Shown: positions 25,588-33,623 of the stretch, piece by piece
Layout: each line of letters begins with the position of its first letter
How positions within the stretch are numbered: position 1 is the stretch's first letter
Assembly (NCBI RefSeq): GCF_036116635.1
Contig: NZ_CP107995.1
Coordinates: 9,424,001 to 9,488,000 of the forward strand
Source of the DNA: Amycolatopsis sp. NBC_00345
Lineage (GTDB): Bacteria > Actinomycetota > Actinomycetes > Mycobacteriales > Pseudonocardiaceae
Length of the DNA: 64,000 bases
Reading direction: 5' to 3'
Notes under the pieces: generated by a model
What the model was told of the DNA's origin: nothing
What the model saw: only the letters and a program-made list of their open reading frames with translations
Databases searched by the model: none
Position numbers and translations under genes: made by a program

Positions 25588-28500
25588 GTGGCACGGAAAT
25601 TCGGCAAGCGAGGCAAGCCCGGCCAGGGCGAGCCCCAGGACCCGCGAACGCTGTTCGGCGCACCGCAGCCGCAGCGTCAGTCCGCGCACCCGGCGTCCAG
25701 CACGCCGCTGTCCGACCAGCTGAACCACGGATGGCCCGGCGTCGACCCGGGTTACGTCGTGCTGCCGCGCTCCCTGGCGGAGGGCATGTCGCTGCCGTGG
25801 CAGCAGCAGATGGCGGCCCTGCTGGCGCAGTTCCACGCCGAGCACGCGCGCCTGACCTGGCCGGTTTACCGCGTGGTGCCGTCCCGCTACGAAAAGCTCG
25901 TGGATCTGGACGAGGAGCAACTGGCGGAGGCCGGTTACCTCGTGGAGATCGACACCGAGGGCGAGATGATCTACCGGGAGCGCAGCGGCCGCAAGGTGAC
26001 GGACCCGCTGAACACGACCGTCCTGGTCTCCTGCCTCGACCCGATCCCGAAACCCGCCCCGCGCCCCGCCGCCCCCGCCCCCACGGCGGGCCCTCTTGCC
26101 GCTCCCGCCGCGATGAACATCGGCCCGGCCCCGGTCTGGCGGACGATGCCGCCTTCGGCTGGTCCTGAGGGTGGGGTGCCGGGTTCTGGTGTTGCTGGCT
26201 CTGGTTCTGGTTCTGGTGGGCCGGATGGGTACGAAGCTGGTGCCGCTGCGCCGGGCGCTGCCAATGGACCTGGTGGGTCGGGCGTGGGCTCGCCGGGTTC
26301 CGCGGCGGGAATGCGTCCGAGGGCTGGTCACGTTCCGACTGCGCCCGAGACTGCGCCGCAGGGAACAGCGGGTAGTGCGGAACGGCCTGCCGGTGCACCC
26401 CGCACTGGTGCTGCGCCACAGAGCTCGGCCGCTGCAGCACCTTCTTCTAGCAGCGCAGCAGAGAGCGCGGGGCCTGCTGCGGGCATTCACACTGCTCGTG
26501 AGGCTGTGTCGAAGGGACCGGGCAGTGCCGCGACGCCTGTCATGCCCTCTCGTCCTGGTCCCGTGCCCGATGCTGCGCCGCCCGGTTCGGCGTCGATGCC
26601 TGCGGGCCCTGCGCGTGAGGCCTTCCCGCAGTGGTCGCCCGGCCCGACACCGAAGTGGTCGACTTCCCCGTCGCACGCTCCCGAACAGGCGGGCGAGGCC
26701 GGGACCGTTCAGCCGCAGTCGCAGCCGCTCCACCGCGCGCCGATCGATCAGACCCCGGAACCGGGCCAGCTTCCGCCGGAACCGGCAACGCCGCCTCACG
26801 CTTTCGCTGCACCCTCAGAAGTGACCACTCCGACGCCACAGGCCGAGCAGCCCACTGACGCCGCGTCGCCGGATAGCGAAACCTCGACGGAGTCCGTGCC
26901 GAGCCCGCAGCGGGAGTCCGTTGCCGAGGCGCCGCCCGCGACGCTGACAGACCCGGCCACGAAGCCCGATCCGGCTGGCCCGGTTACTGAGGCTGGTGGC
27001 TTGACGGAACCTGTTGCTGTGCCTGGTGTTGCTGTCCGGGCTGAGTCTGTCGGCGAGTCGGGGCCAGACGGTGCGGCGGAGTCCGGGCCTGCTGACCTGA
27101 CTGAACCTGAGCCGAGTCGGGCCGCTGAGACTGCCACCGAGCCTGGACCCGTCGACCGGGCTGAGACGGCTGTTCAGCCTGAGCCGGGTGGTTCGGCTGA
27201 GACGGTCGTTCAGCCAGAGCCGGGTGGTTCGGCCGAAGTGGTCGTTCAGCCTGAGCCGGGCGGATTGGCCGAGCCTGTTGCGCAGCCAGAGTCCGCGGGG
27301 TTGACTGAGCCCGATGGTGCAGCAACGCCGCCTGGTGTGGCGGTGGAAGCCGAGCCGGCAGTTGAGTTCGAGTCAGATGCTCGGCCGGACTCGTCTGCTC
27401 AAGCCGATGCCGACGAGCCGGGGGAGCCGACCGCCGAGGCTGAGCCCGCGACGCGGCCGGAGCCGGTTGCCGAGCCGGAACCTGTTGCGGCGTCGACGGC
27501 CCCAGCGGAACAGACAGACCAGCCGGAAGCTGCCGCGGCGCCGATGGACTCGCTGGAGTCCGCCGTGGAACGGAAAGTCCAGCCGGAGTCTGATGCGGAG
27601 CCAGTGACTCGGCCGGAGCCTGTCGCGCAAGCACCGGAGGGCCCGGAACGGTCAGAGCACGCCACGGAGGCCTCGCAGCGGCAGTCGATTGAGCAGGCTC
27701 AGCCGTCGATCGTGCCATCAGTGCAGTCGCCGGTGGCGGAAGTGCGGGAGTGGCAGCCTCAGGAGGCCCCAGCTGAGCTGCTCGCGCGACAGACGGATAC
27801 TGCGACTGACTCGCACGCGCGACACGCGTCCTCTTCGGAGTTGCAACAGTCAGGTTGGCAGGCACAGCCGGGAAATCAGCCAACGCAGCCGGTGGACCAC
27901 CCTGGTCGGCAGCCGTATCAAGTGAGCCAGCCGGAGCAGGCGAACCAGCTGCCTGGGCAGCCGACGGGCTGGCCTGTACAGCCGTCACAGCATGGGAGCC
28001 ACGCACAGCAAGCGGGCCAGACACGGCACGGGAGCCAGCCGCAACAAGCGAGCCAGGCACAGCACGAGAGCCAGCCGCAGCCAGCGAGTCAGCCTCAGCA
28101 CGAGAGTCCGGCACAACACGGAAGCCAGCCGCAGCAAGCGAGCCAGGCGCAGCAGGGGAGCCAGGCGCAGCACGGGAACCCGCCGCAGCCAGCGAGTCAG
28201 CCGCAGCAGCAGTTGCCGCAGCCGTCGTTGCCTCAGCCGCAGGGGCAGCGGCCGTCGTTGCCGCAGCCTGGTGGGGGGCGTTCGGCGGGGTTGGGGCCGG
28301 ATGGGCGGCCGTTGCCGGTGTTTCCCGGGCAGGAGAAGGGGCCCGCCGGGGCTCCGCCGCCGGTGCGGAGTTTCCGGGCCGCGCCGCCGGTGTTCCCGGG
28401 GCGGGAGCCGGTTGTGCCGCCGGTGCCTCAGGCGCCCACAGAACCGCAGGTGACCGCTGTGCAGCAGGGACCTGCTGCACCACAGGGACCCGCGCAGGAG

Positions 28501-28938
28501 CAGACGTTCGCGTTGCAGCAGGGGCCCGCGCAGCAGCAGGGGCCCGGCGTACCGCAGGGGGCCGGCGGGCAGCAGGGGGCTGTGGAACAGCAAGGATCCG
28601 TCGGAGGGCAGGGGCCTGCGGAGCAGCAGGCGTCCGGTGGGCACCAGGGCCCGGCCGGGCCCTGGGGGCAGGAGCGGGGTGGGCTGCCGCGGCCGTCGTC
28701 GATGGCTCGGAGGCTTGAAGGTGGGGCGGGTGATGCGGAGCCGCCGCAGGTGAGGGATGCGCCGATCGCGTTTTCGGCTCCCTCTCCGGCTGACGAGGCT
28801 GACACGCCGCCTCGGGGGCTGCCGCTGCCGCAGTCACGCGGGTGGTTCGACGAGTTCGAGAACCGCGAGGACAACGGCGGCGGCGAATTCGGCCCGACCG
28901 GCGAGCCGACGGAGATCCCCTACAAGTTCCGGAAGTGA
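25588..28938 (+). CDS. Giant Pro/Gln/Glu-rich disordered protein of the secretion-like cluster
   Basis: About 1116 residues. Residues 1-40 are basic (VARKFGKRGKPGQGE). Residues 40-155 look folded (GVDPGYVVLPRSLAEGMS, AEHARLTWPVYRVVPSRYEK), with no family I recognise. About 900 residues of low complexity follow, in three repeat styles: 12-residue VVQPEPGGSAET units (near 27160-27300), Gln/Ser units like QASQAQHGSQPQ (27990-28210) and QQGPA units (28460-28670). A short ordered tail ends GEPTEIPYKFRK. There is no signal peptide or membrane helix. GTG at 25588 has AGAGG nine bases upstream; ATG at 25579 is the alternative. It could be a cytoplasmic scaffold, adaptor or substrate of the machine. 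Confidence 0.75.
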   Translation: MARKFGKRGKPGQGEPQDPRTLFGAPQPQRQSAHPASSTPLSDQLNHGWPGVDPGYVVLPRSLAEGMSLPWQQQMAALLAQFHAEHARLTWPVYRVVPSRYEKLVDLDEEQLAEAGYLVEIDTEGEMIYRERSGRKVTDPLNTTVLVSCLDPIPKPAPRPAAPAPTAGPLAAPAAMNIGPAPVWRTMPPSAGPEGGVPGSGVAGSGSGSGGPDGYEAGAAAPGAANGPGGSGVGSPGSAAGMRPRAGHVPTAPETAPQGTAGSAERPAGAPRTGAAPQSSAAAAPSSSSAAESAGPAAGIHTAREAVSKGPGSAATPVMPSRPGPVPDAAPPGSASMPAGPAREAFPQWSPGPTPKWSTSPSHAPEQAGEAGTVQPQSQPLHRAPIDQTPEPGQLPPEPATPPHAFAAPSEVTTPTPQAEQPTDAASPDSETSTESVPSPQRESVAEAPPATLTDPATKPDPAGPVTEAGGLTEPVAVPGVAVRAESVGESGPDGAAESGPADLTEPEPSRAAETATEPGPVDRAETAVQPEPGGSAETVVQPEPGGSAEVVVQPEPGGLAEPVAQPESAGLTEPDGAATPPGVAVEAEPAVEFESDARPDSSAQADADEPGEPTAEAEPATRPEPVAEPEPVAASTAPAEQTDQPEAAAAPMDSLESAVERKVQPESDAEPVTRPEPVAQAPEGPERSEHATEASQRQSIEQAQPSIVPSVQSPVAEVREWQPQEAPAELLARQTDTATDSHARHASSSELQQSGWQAQPGNQPTQPVDHPGRQPYQVSQPEQANQLPGQPTGWPVQPSQHGSHAQQAGQTRHGSQPQQASQAQHESQPQPASQPQHESPAQHGSQPQQASQAQQGSQAQHGNPPQPASQPQQQLPQPSLPQPQGQRPSLPQPGGGRSAGLGPDGRPLPVFPGQEKGPAGAPPPVRSFRAAPPVFPGREPVVPPVPQAPTEPQVTAVQQGPAAPQGPAQEQTFALQQGPAQQQGPGVPQGAGGQQGAVEQQGSVGGQGPAEQQASGGHQGPAGPWGQERGGLPRPSSMARRLEGGAGDAEPPQVRDAPIAFSAPSPADEADTPPRGLPLPQSRGWFDEFENREDNGGGEFGPTGEPTEIPYKFRK

Positions 28939-29007
28939 CTCCTCGCCCCGTCACCCGAACCGACCGCCGGAGTGACAGGCGGGTCGCCAGGTGCCACGCT
29001 GAGAAGC

Positions 29008-29205
29008 ATGGTTGACGACCCGAACCCGGACCAAGGGTGGTACTACAACACCCGCACCAATGAGGTGGAGCACCTGGAGCGCAGCCGGAGCATCGACCTG
29101 CTCGGCCCGTACCCGGACGAGGCCACGGCCCGCCGTGCGTTGCAGATCGCCCGGGAACGGACACAACAGGCCGACGCAGCCGACCGCGCCTGGGACAGCG
29201 ACTGA
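29008..29205 (+). CDS. Small conserved actinobacterial protein (SPOR-like pattern)
   Basis: A 65-residue protein starting MVDDPNPDQGWYYNTRTNEV and containing LGPYPDEATARRALQIARER. The WYY ... GPYPDEATA pattern is common in short actinobacterial proteins, and the second half resembles a mini-SPOR or Rossmann-like helix turn. No function is known. The ATG at 29008 has a weak GAGAAG upstream. It sits 69 bases after the disordered protein and may be transcribed with it. Confidence 0.65.
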   Translation: MVDDPNPDQGWYYNTRTNEVEHLERSRSIDLLGPYPDEATARRALQIARERTQQADAADRAWDSD

Positions 29206-29215
29206 CAACGGACGG

Positions 29216-29285
29216 CCGGGAGACCATCAACGCCCGGGGAATCACCCGCGGCCGGGAAACCATCCGCGGTGGGACGGTCTCCCGG
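29216..29285. terminator. Long hairpin after the small conserved gene
   Basis: CCGGGAGACC (29216-29225) pairs with GGTCTCCCGG (29276-29285), enclosing further GC-rich inverted sequence. It lies just after a gene end and has no T-run, as is common for actinomycete terminators. The 190 bases from here to the CooC-like gene hold nothing else that I recognise. Confidence 0.4.
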
Positions 29286-29476
29286 TCACCGGATCCGGAA
29301 ACCGCCTGAGGTGGGCACCGGTTCCCCCGCCGAGCACGCTCCGTGTGCAGGACAACGGAAGCAGCCGTCGCCCGGAGCCGCTGGGAAGTTGCCGCTCCCT
29401 GCCGCGAGGGTGGTGGCCGAGCTCAGGGCAACGGCAGTCGAAGGAGCCCCGAAACCAGCACCCCGCCGACAACAGC

Positions 29477-30439
29477 TCAGCGCAAAGCAGGAACCGAAGG
29501 ATCCAGCACGAAGTCCGGGTCCACCTGGGCCTCCAGGTCCGCCCCCGTGCGCCCGTTGCCCCAGGCACGGGCGTTGCGCAAGTGGAATTCCACGCCCTGC
29601 CGCTGGTACCGCGCCCAGTCGCGCTGTTCGGCGTCCACCGTGGACAACATGGTGGACAGGGTGTCCAGGTTGTGCGGCTCCAGCTCGCCGATGGGGCGGG
29701 TCGCGCCGCGTTCGGTTGCGCGGACGTGGCCGGAGGCGCTCAGCCAGCCGATCAGGGCGTCGCCCAGTTGGGCGCTCAGGAATTCGACGTCGTCGGCGTC
29801 GGTGACCTTGTTGCCGACCACCATGAGGCGCACGCCGAAGTCGCGCGCGTGGTCCGCGTACTGGCGGTACACGCCGACGCTGCGCAGAGTCGGTTCGCAG
29901 ACCAGGAACGTCACGTCGAAGCGGGTGAACAGGCCGGAGGCGAACGCGTCCGCGCCTGCCGTCATGTCCATCACCACGTACTCGCCCCGGCCGTCGACCA
30001 TGTGGTTCAGCAGCAGCTCCGCCGCGCCGACCTTCGAGTGGTAGCAGGCCACGCCGAGGTCGTCCTCGTCGAACTGGCCCGTGACGCCCAGCCGCACGCC
30101 GCCGAGGGAGCGGAAACACGCGTCGAAGACCGGGTTGTCCTCGAAGGGCTTCACCAGGCGCGAACCGCGGCCCGGCGGGGTGGTCTTGATCATCGACGCG
30201 GCGTCCGGGATGCGCGGGTTGGCGCCGCGCAGGTACTCCTTGATCAACGCCATGTTGTCGCCCAGCGTCGGCCACGCGAGGGCCTCCTCCTCGGTGGCGC
30301 CCAGTGCCACGGCGAGGTGCTGGTTGATGTCGGCGTCGATCGCCAGCACCGGCTTGGCGGCGTCGGCCAGGTACGAGACGAACAGCGAGGACAGCGTGGT
30401 CTTCCCGCTGCCGCCCTTGCCGACGAACGCGATCTTCAC
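29477..30439 (-). CDS. CooC/MinD-type P-loop ATPase
   Basis: A 320-residue SIMIBI-class ATPase. The deviant Walker A is VGKGGSGKTT at the N-terminus, followed by AIDADINQHL. VVMDMTAGADAF corresponds to the switch II region and VVGNKVTDADD to the nucleotide-base motif. It resembles CooC-type maturation ATPases and MinD relatives. CooC loads nickel into carbon monoxide dehydrogenase, but no such enzyme is nearby, so its partner is unknown. GTG at 30439 puts the P-loop at residue 6 and follows GGAAAGGG; an upstream ATG at 30475 is less likely. It is divergent from the RNB ribonuclease, 118 bases apart. Confidence 0.8.
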   Translation of the reverse strand: MKIAFVGKGGSGKTTLSSLFVSYLADAAKPVLAIDADINQHLAVALGATEEEALAWPTLGDNMALIKEYLRGANPRIPDAASMIKTTPPGRGSRLVKPFEDNPVFDACFRSLGGVRLGVTGQFDEDDLGVACYHSKVGAAELLLNHMVDGRGEYVVMDMTAGADAFASGLFTRFDVTFLVCEPTLRSVGVYRQYADHARDFGVRLMVVGNKVTDADDVEFLSAQLGDALIGWLSASGHVRATERGATRPIGELEPHNLDTLSTMLSTVDAEQRDWARYQRQGVEFHLRNARAWGNGRTGADLEAQVDPDFVLDPSVPALR

Positions 30440-30557
30440 GGCGAAACCCTTTCCGAAAATGAAGATGGTTTTCATTGCAGGCCGCGCTCAACGTACACCC
30501 GACCGGCGCGCGCCCGAACGGGCGATCGCCGGCGCTCGATCGGGATACTGTTGTGTG

Positions 30558-31976
30558 GTGCCTCCACTCGTGATCAGGACACACGCGGCGGGAGGGGACT
30601 TCGGTCGTCTCCGGGCCGAGTTCGCGCTGCCGGAGTCCTTCGGTCCCGAGGTGCTGGCCGAGGCGGAACAGTCGGTGCTCGACCCGCTCGCGTCGGCCGG
30701 CGGCCGCGAGGACGCGACGGACCTGCCGTTCGTCACCATCGACCCGCCCGGCTCCAAGGACCTCGACCAGGCGATGCTCATCGAGCGCACCCGCCACGGC
30801 TTCCGGGTGCATTACGCCATCGCGGACCTGGCGGCGTTCGTCCCGCCCGGCGGCGCGCTGGACCGCGAGGCCCGCCGCCGTGGCCAGACGCTGTACCTGC
30901 CCGACGGCAACGTCCCGCTCCATCCGCCCGTGCTGTCCGAGGGCGCCGCGAGCCTGCTGCCCGGCGAGATCCGCCCGGCGGTGCTGTGGACGATCGACGT
31001 GGACGAAGGCGGCGAGCTGACAGACGCGCGCGTCCGCCGGGCGCTGGTCCGGTCCACCGAGCAGTTCGACTACGAGACCGTGCAGGCCGCGCTCGACGCC
31101 CGCCGCTCGCACCCGTCCGTGGCCGCGCTGCCGGAGCTGGGCCGGGTCCGGCGTGAGCTGGCCGTCCGCCGCGGGGCCGTGGAGCTGCAGCTGCCCGAGC
31201 AGGAGATCAGCGGCGACGCCGACGGGGGCTGGGCGCTCGCCCGCCGGCCGCGCACCGCCGTCGACGCCTGGAACGCCGAGATCTCGCTGCTCACCGGCAT
31301 GGCCGCCGCGCAGATCATGCTGGACGCGCGGGTCGGCGTCCTCCGCACGTTGCCGCCGCCGGAGCCGGACGCGGTGGAGTGGCTGCGCCGCTCGGCGCAC
31401 GCGCTGGGCGTGGCCTGGCCCGAGGGGCTGACCGTCTCGGAGTTCCTGTCCGCTTTGGACCCCGGACGGCCCTCGTCGATGGCGCTGTACGCCGACACGA
31501 CGCGGCTGTTGCGCGGCGCGGGGTACACGTCGTTCGACGGCGAGCTGCCGGGCCTCGCCACGCACGCGGGCATCGGCGGGGCGTACGCGCACGTCACCGC
31601 CCCGATCCGACGGCTGGTCGACCGCTTCGCCACGGAGGTCTGCCTGGCGGTGGTGGCGGGGCGCGAGGTGCCGTCGTGGGCGCGGGAGGCGCTGGAGGAG
31701 GTGCCGGCGAAGATGTCCGCTTCGGACGTTCTCGCCGCGCGCGTCGAGCGGGCCTGCATCGACCAGGTGGAGGCGTGGGTGCTGGCGGAGCGCGTCGGCG
31801 GCGAGTTCACGGCCGTGGTGCTGCGTGCGGAGGAGACGAAGGCGGAGATCCTCGTCGAGGACCCGCCGGTGATGGCGAAGTGCGCGGGGGAGCGGTTTCC
31901 GGAGGGTGAGCGGATCGGCGTGCGGCTGACCGCCGTCGACGTCGACAAGCGGAAGGTGTTGTTCGAACGCGTATGA
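30558..31976 (+). CDS. RNB-domain ribonuclease (RNase II/R family)
   Basis: A 472-residue exoribonuclease-like protein. The RNB catalytic centre is FVTIDPPGSKDLDQAM, containing the clustered aspartates that bind Mg, then HYAIADLAAFVPPGG and YLPDGNVPLHPPVLSEGAASL. The C-terminal half has ARVGVLRTLPPPEPD and AYAHVTAPIRRLVDRFA. Cold-shock and S1 domains of full RNase R are absent, a shortened form common in actinobacteria. It would degrade RNA 3' to 5' in the cytosol. Start is GTG at 30558, with GTG at 30555 an alternative. The stop overlaps the next ATG. Confidence 0.88.
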   Translation: MPPLVIRTHAAGGDFGRLRAEFALPESFGPEVLAEAEQSVLDPLASAGGREDATDLPFVTIDPPGSKDLDQAMLIERTRHGFRVHYAIADLAAFVPPGGALDREARRRGQTLYLPDGNVPLHPPVLSEGAASLLPGEIRPAVLWTIDVDEGGELTDARVRRALVRSTEQFDYETVQAALDARRSHPSVAALPELGRVRRELAVRRGAVELQLPEQEISGDADGGWALARRPRTAVDAWNAEISLLTGMAAAQIMLDARVGVLRTLPPPEPDAVEWLRRSAHALGVAWPEGLTVSEFLSALDPGRPSSMALYADTTRLLRGAGYTSFDGELPGLATHAGIGGAYAHVTAPIRRLVDRFATEVCLAVVAGREVPSWAREALEEVPAKMSASDVLAARVERACIDQVEAWVLAERVGGEFTAVVLRAEETKAEILVEDPPVMAKCAGERFPEGERIGVRLTAVDVDKRKVLFERV

Positions 31977-32743
31977 GGAGCCGTGAGCTGGTCGACGACC
32001 TGGGTGAGCTGGTGCCGGTCGAGGGGTCGCCGTCCCGGGTGGTCTCGCTGGTGCCGTCGCTGACGGAGGCGGTGGCGGTGAGCGCGCCGGGGCGGCTGGT
32101 GGGCGCCACGGACTACTGCACGCATCCGTCCACATTGGAGGTCACGCGCGTCGGCGGCTCGAAGTACCCGAAGGTGGACCGCGCGCTGGAGCTGGCGCCG
32201 GACCTGGTGCTGGCGAACTCGGAGGAGAACCGGCCCGAAGACGTGGAACGCTTGCGCGCCAACGGGATCCCGGTCTGGGTGATGGAGGCCTCCGCCACCG
32301 TGCCGGCCGCGCTGGGGTCGCTGCGCCGGATCCTGACGCAGGCCTACGACATCCCCGAGCCGACCTGGCTCGTCGAGGCCGAGGAGCTGTGGCGGGAGGT
32401 CGCGCCGCTCCGGCATCGGGCGGTGGTGCCGGTCTGGCGGAAGCCGTGGATCGTGCTGGGCCGCGACACATTCGCCGGTGACGTGCTGCGCCGAGTCGGG
32501 GTGGACAACGTCTACGCGGACTCGGCCGAGCGCTACCCACGGCCCCCGATCGACGAGCTGCGAACCCGGGCGGACGACCTCGTGGTCCTGCCGGACGAGC
32601 CGTACGAGTTCACCGCGGAGGACGGCCCGGAGTTCTTCCCGGCGGCCCGTCCGCTGTTGGTGTCGGGCCGGTATCTGACCTGGTATGGGCCTTCGCTTGT
32701 TGAGGCGCATGCTGTGTTGAGCGAGGCGCTGCGCACCCTGTAG
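31973..32743 (+). CDS. BtuF-like helical-backbone metal receptor, cytosolic
   Basis: A 256-residue protein of the periplasmic-binding class III fold (cobalamin/siderophore receptor-like): RVVSLVPSLTEAVAVSAPGR, VGATDYCTHP, VGGSKYPKVDRALELAPDLV and LANSEENRPEDVERL are the usual motifs. Unlike true BtuF it has no signal peptide or lipobox, so it would act inside the cell or be exported otherwise, and no ABC transporter is adjacent. The ATG overlaps the ribonuclease stop (ATGA), so the two are co-translated. Ligand is unknown; cobalamin is the default family guess. Confidence 0.82.
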   Translation: MRSRELVDDLGELVPVEGSPSRVVSLVPSLTEAVAVSAPGRLVGATDYCTHPSTLEVTRVGGSKYPKVDRALELAPDLVLANSEENRPEDVERLRANGIPVWVMEASATVPAALGSLRRILTQAYDIPEPTWLVEAEELWREVAPLRHRAVVPVWRKPWIVLGRDTFAGDVLRRVGVDNVYADSAERYPRPPIDELRTRADDLVVLPDEPYEFTAEDGPEFFPAARPLLVSGRYLTWYGPSLVEAHAVLSEALRTL

Positions 32744-33392
32744 CCGGGCCTGGCATTCGTCGGCTTTGGCGGCCCGCCAAGGGATTTCTGGTCCGGCTTT
32801 CGTGCAGTGGTGGCGGAGTTGCCGGGCATGGTGGTCGAGGGAGGTGTAGATGGCGGAGGCCTGTTCGACGGGAAGGTCGCAGAGCAGGGTAGCCATGGTT
32901 TCGTCTTGGTGGATGAGGCAGACGCTACGTTCGCGCCGCCGAGCCCGGGACCGTCGCTCGTAGCCTTCAGCATCGACTTTTTGGACGACTCGATTGACGG
33001 CAGCCCGGAGCGAAGAGGGGTTTCTCCCAGCCAGCCGGTTCGCGACGATGGCGTCAACCTGGGCGGCCATCTCATCGGAGAGGGCATTGGTCGGCTCGAA
33101 CACCATCCGCGCTTTGAACCCGTCGATCTCCCCACGCCGAAACGCGGCGAAGGTTTCGGGCAGCCGGGTGGTCGGGGCTCAGGGCTTGCGCCAGCGCGAC
33201 ATCGGCACCGGCCCGCCGTTCAGTCACCGACAGCTCCAACGCGAGCTCGGCGGCCACAGACCGCGATGACCCGCCCACCGCAGCGAACGCGGCGATATCG
33301 GCGACTTGCTCAGCCTCCATTTGCGCTATCCGAATAGCCCGATCATGAATCCGAGTCAACACCTCGGACGAAGAATCCCCAGAACAACTCAC
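32744..33392 (-). pseudogene. Broken DUF222 (13E12-type) gene, frameshifted and truncated
   Basis: A remnant of a DUF222 gene, the N-terminal domain found in actinobacterial 13E12/HNH endonuclease repeat proteins. From GTG at 33392 the frame encodes an intact N-terminus (QMEAEQVADIAAFAAVGGSS, AAELALELSVTERRAG). Homology then jumps frame at a G-run (33174-33177): removing one base restores LPETFAAFRRGEIDGFKARM. The second frame continues through AAQVDAIVANRLAGRNPSSL to ECQAR and stops resembling the family exactly at the end of the BtuF-like gene, so the HNH part is lost. Such genes are often mobile or multicopy. Confidence 0.8.
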
Positions 33393-33530
33393 CCTTTAAT
33401 TCTACCTAAACAGCCAACGGAAAACGTCACCAAATAGGGTGAACGGAAAAACTGCATACGAAACATGACCACGAAACGCCACCACCCTGAATGCCCACAC
33501 CTCCCCGCCCCCGATCCCCGCCGCCCACAC

Positions 33531-33583
33531 GCTCACTGGGATTTGTCAAGGCATCCCTCCAGCCTTGACAAATCCCAGTGAGC
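33531..33583. terminator. 22-bp inverted repeat, likely terminator of the GABA operon
   Basis: Arms of 22 bases (33531-33552 and 33562-33583) enclose a nine-base loop; the arm contains GGGATTTGTCAAGGC. It lies just past the 3' end of the minus-strand aldehyde dehydrogenase. The rest of 33393-33623 is relatively AT-rich with no gene. Confidence 0.6.
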
Positions 33584-33623
33584 GTCAGTGACACTAAAAC
33601 ATCGGGGCATACCCCAAAAAAAC

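Noticed and set aside
26984..29263. 759-codon open frame on the minus strand, antisense to the disordered protein
   Set aside because: The product is Ala/Pro/Arg-rich without domains or a ribosome-binding site. Long antisense frames are expected opposite a GC-rich repetitive gene.
17382..29300. Integrative conjugative element
   Set aside because: Despite the type IV-like genes, no integrase, relaxase, FtsK-type translocase, att repeats or flanking tRNA were found in the window.
29286..32135. 949-codon minus-strand frame across the CooC-like and ribonuclease genes
   Set aside because: Arg/His/Pro-rich shadow of genuine genes; the real plus- and minus-strand proteins there have clear family motifs.
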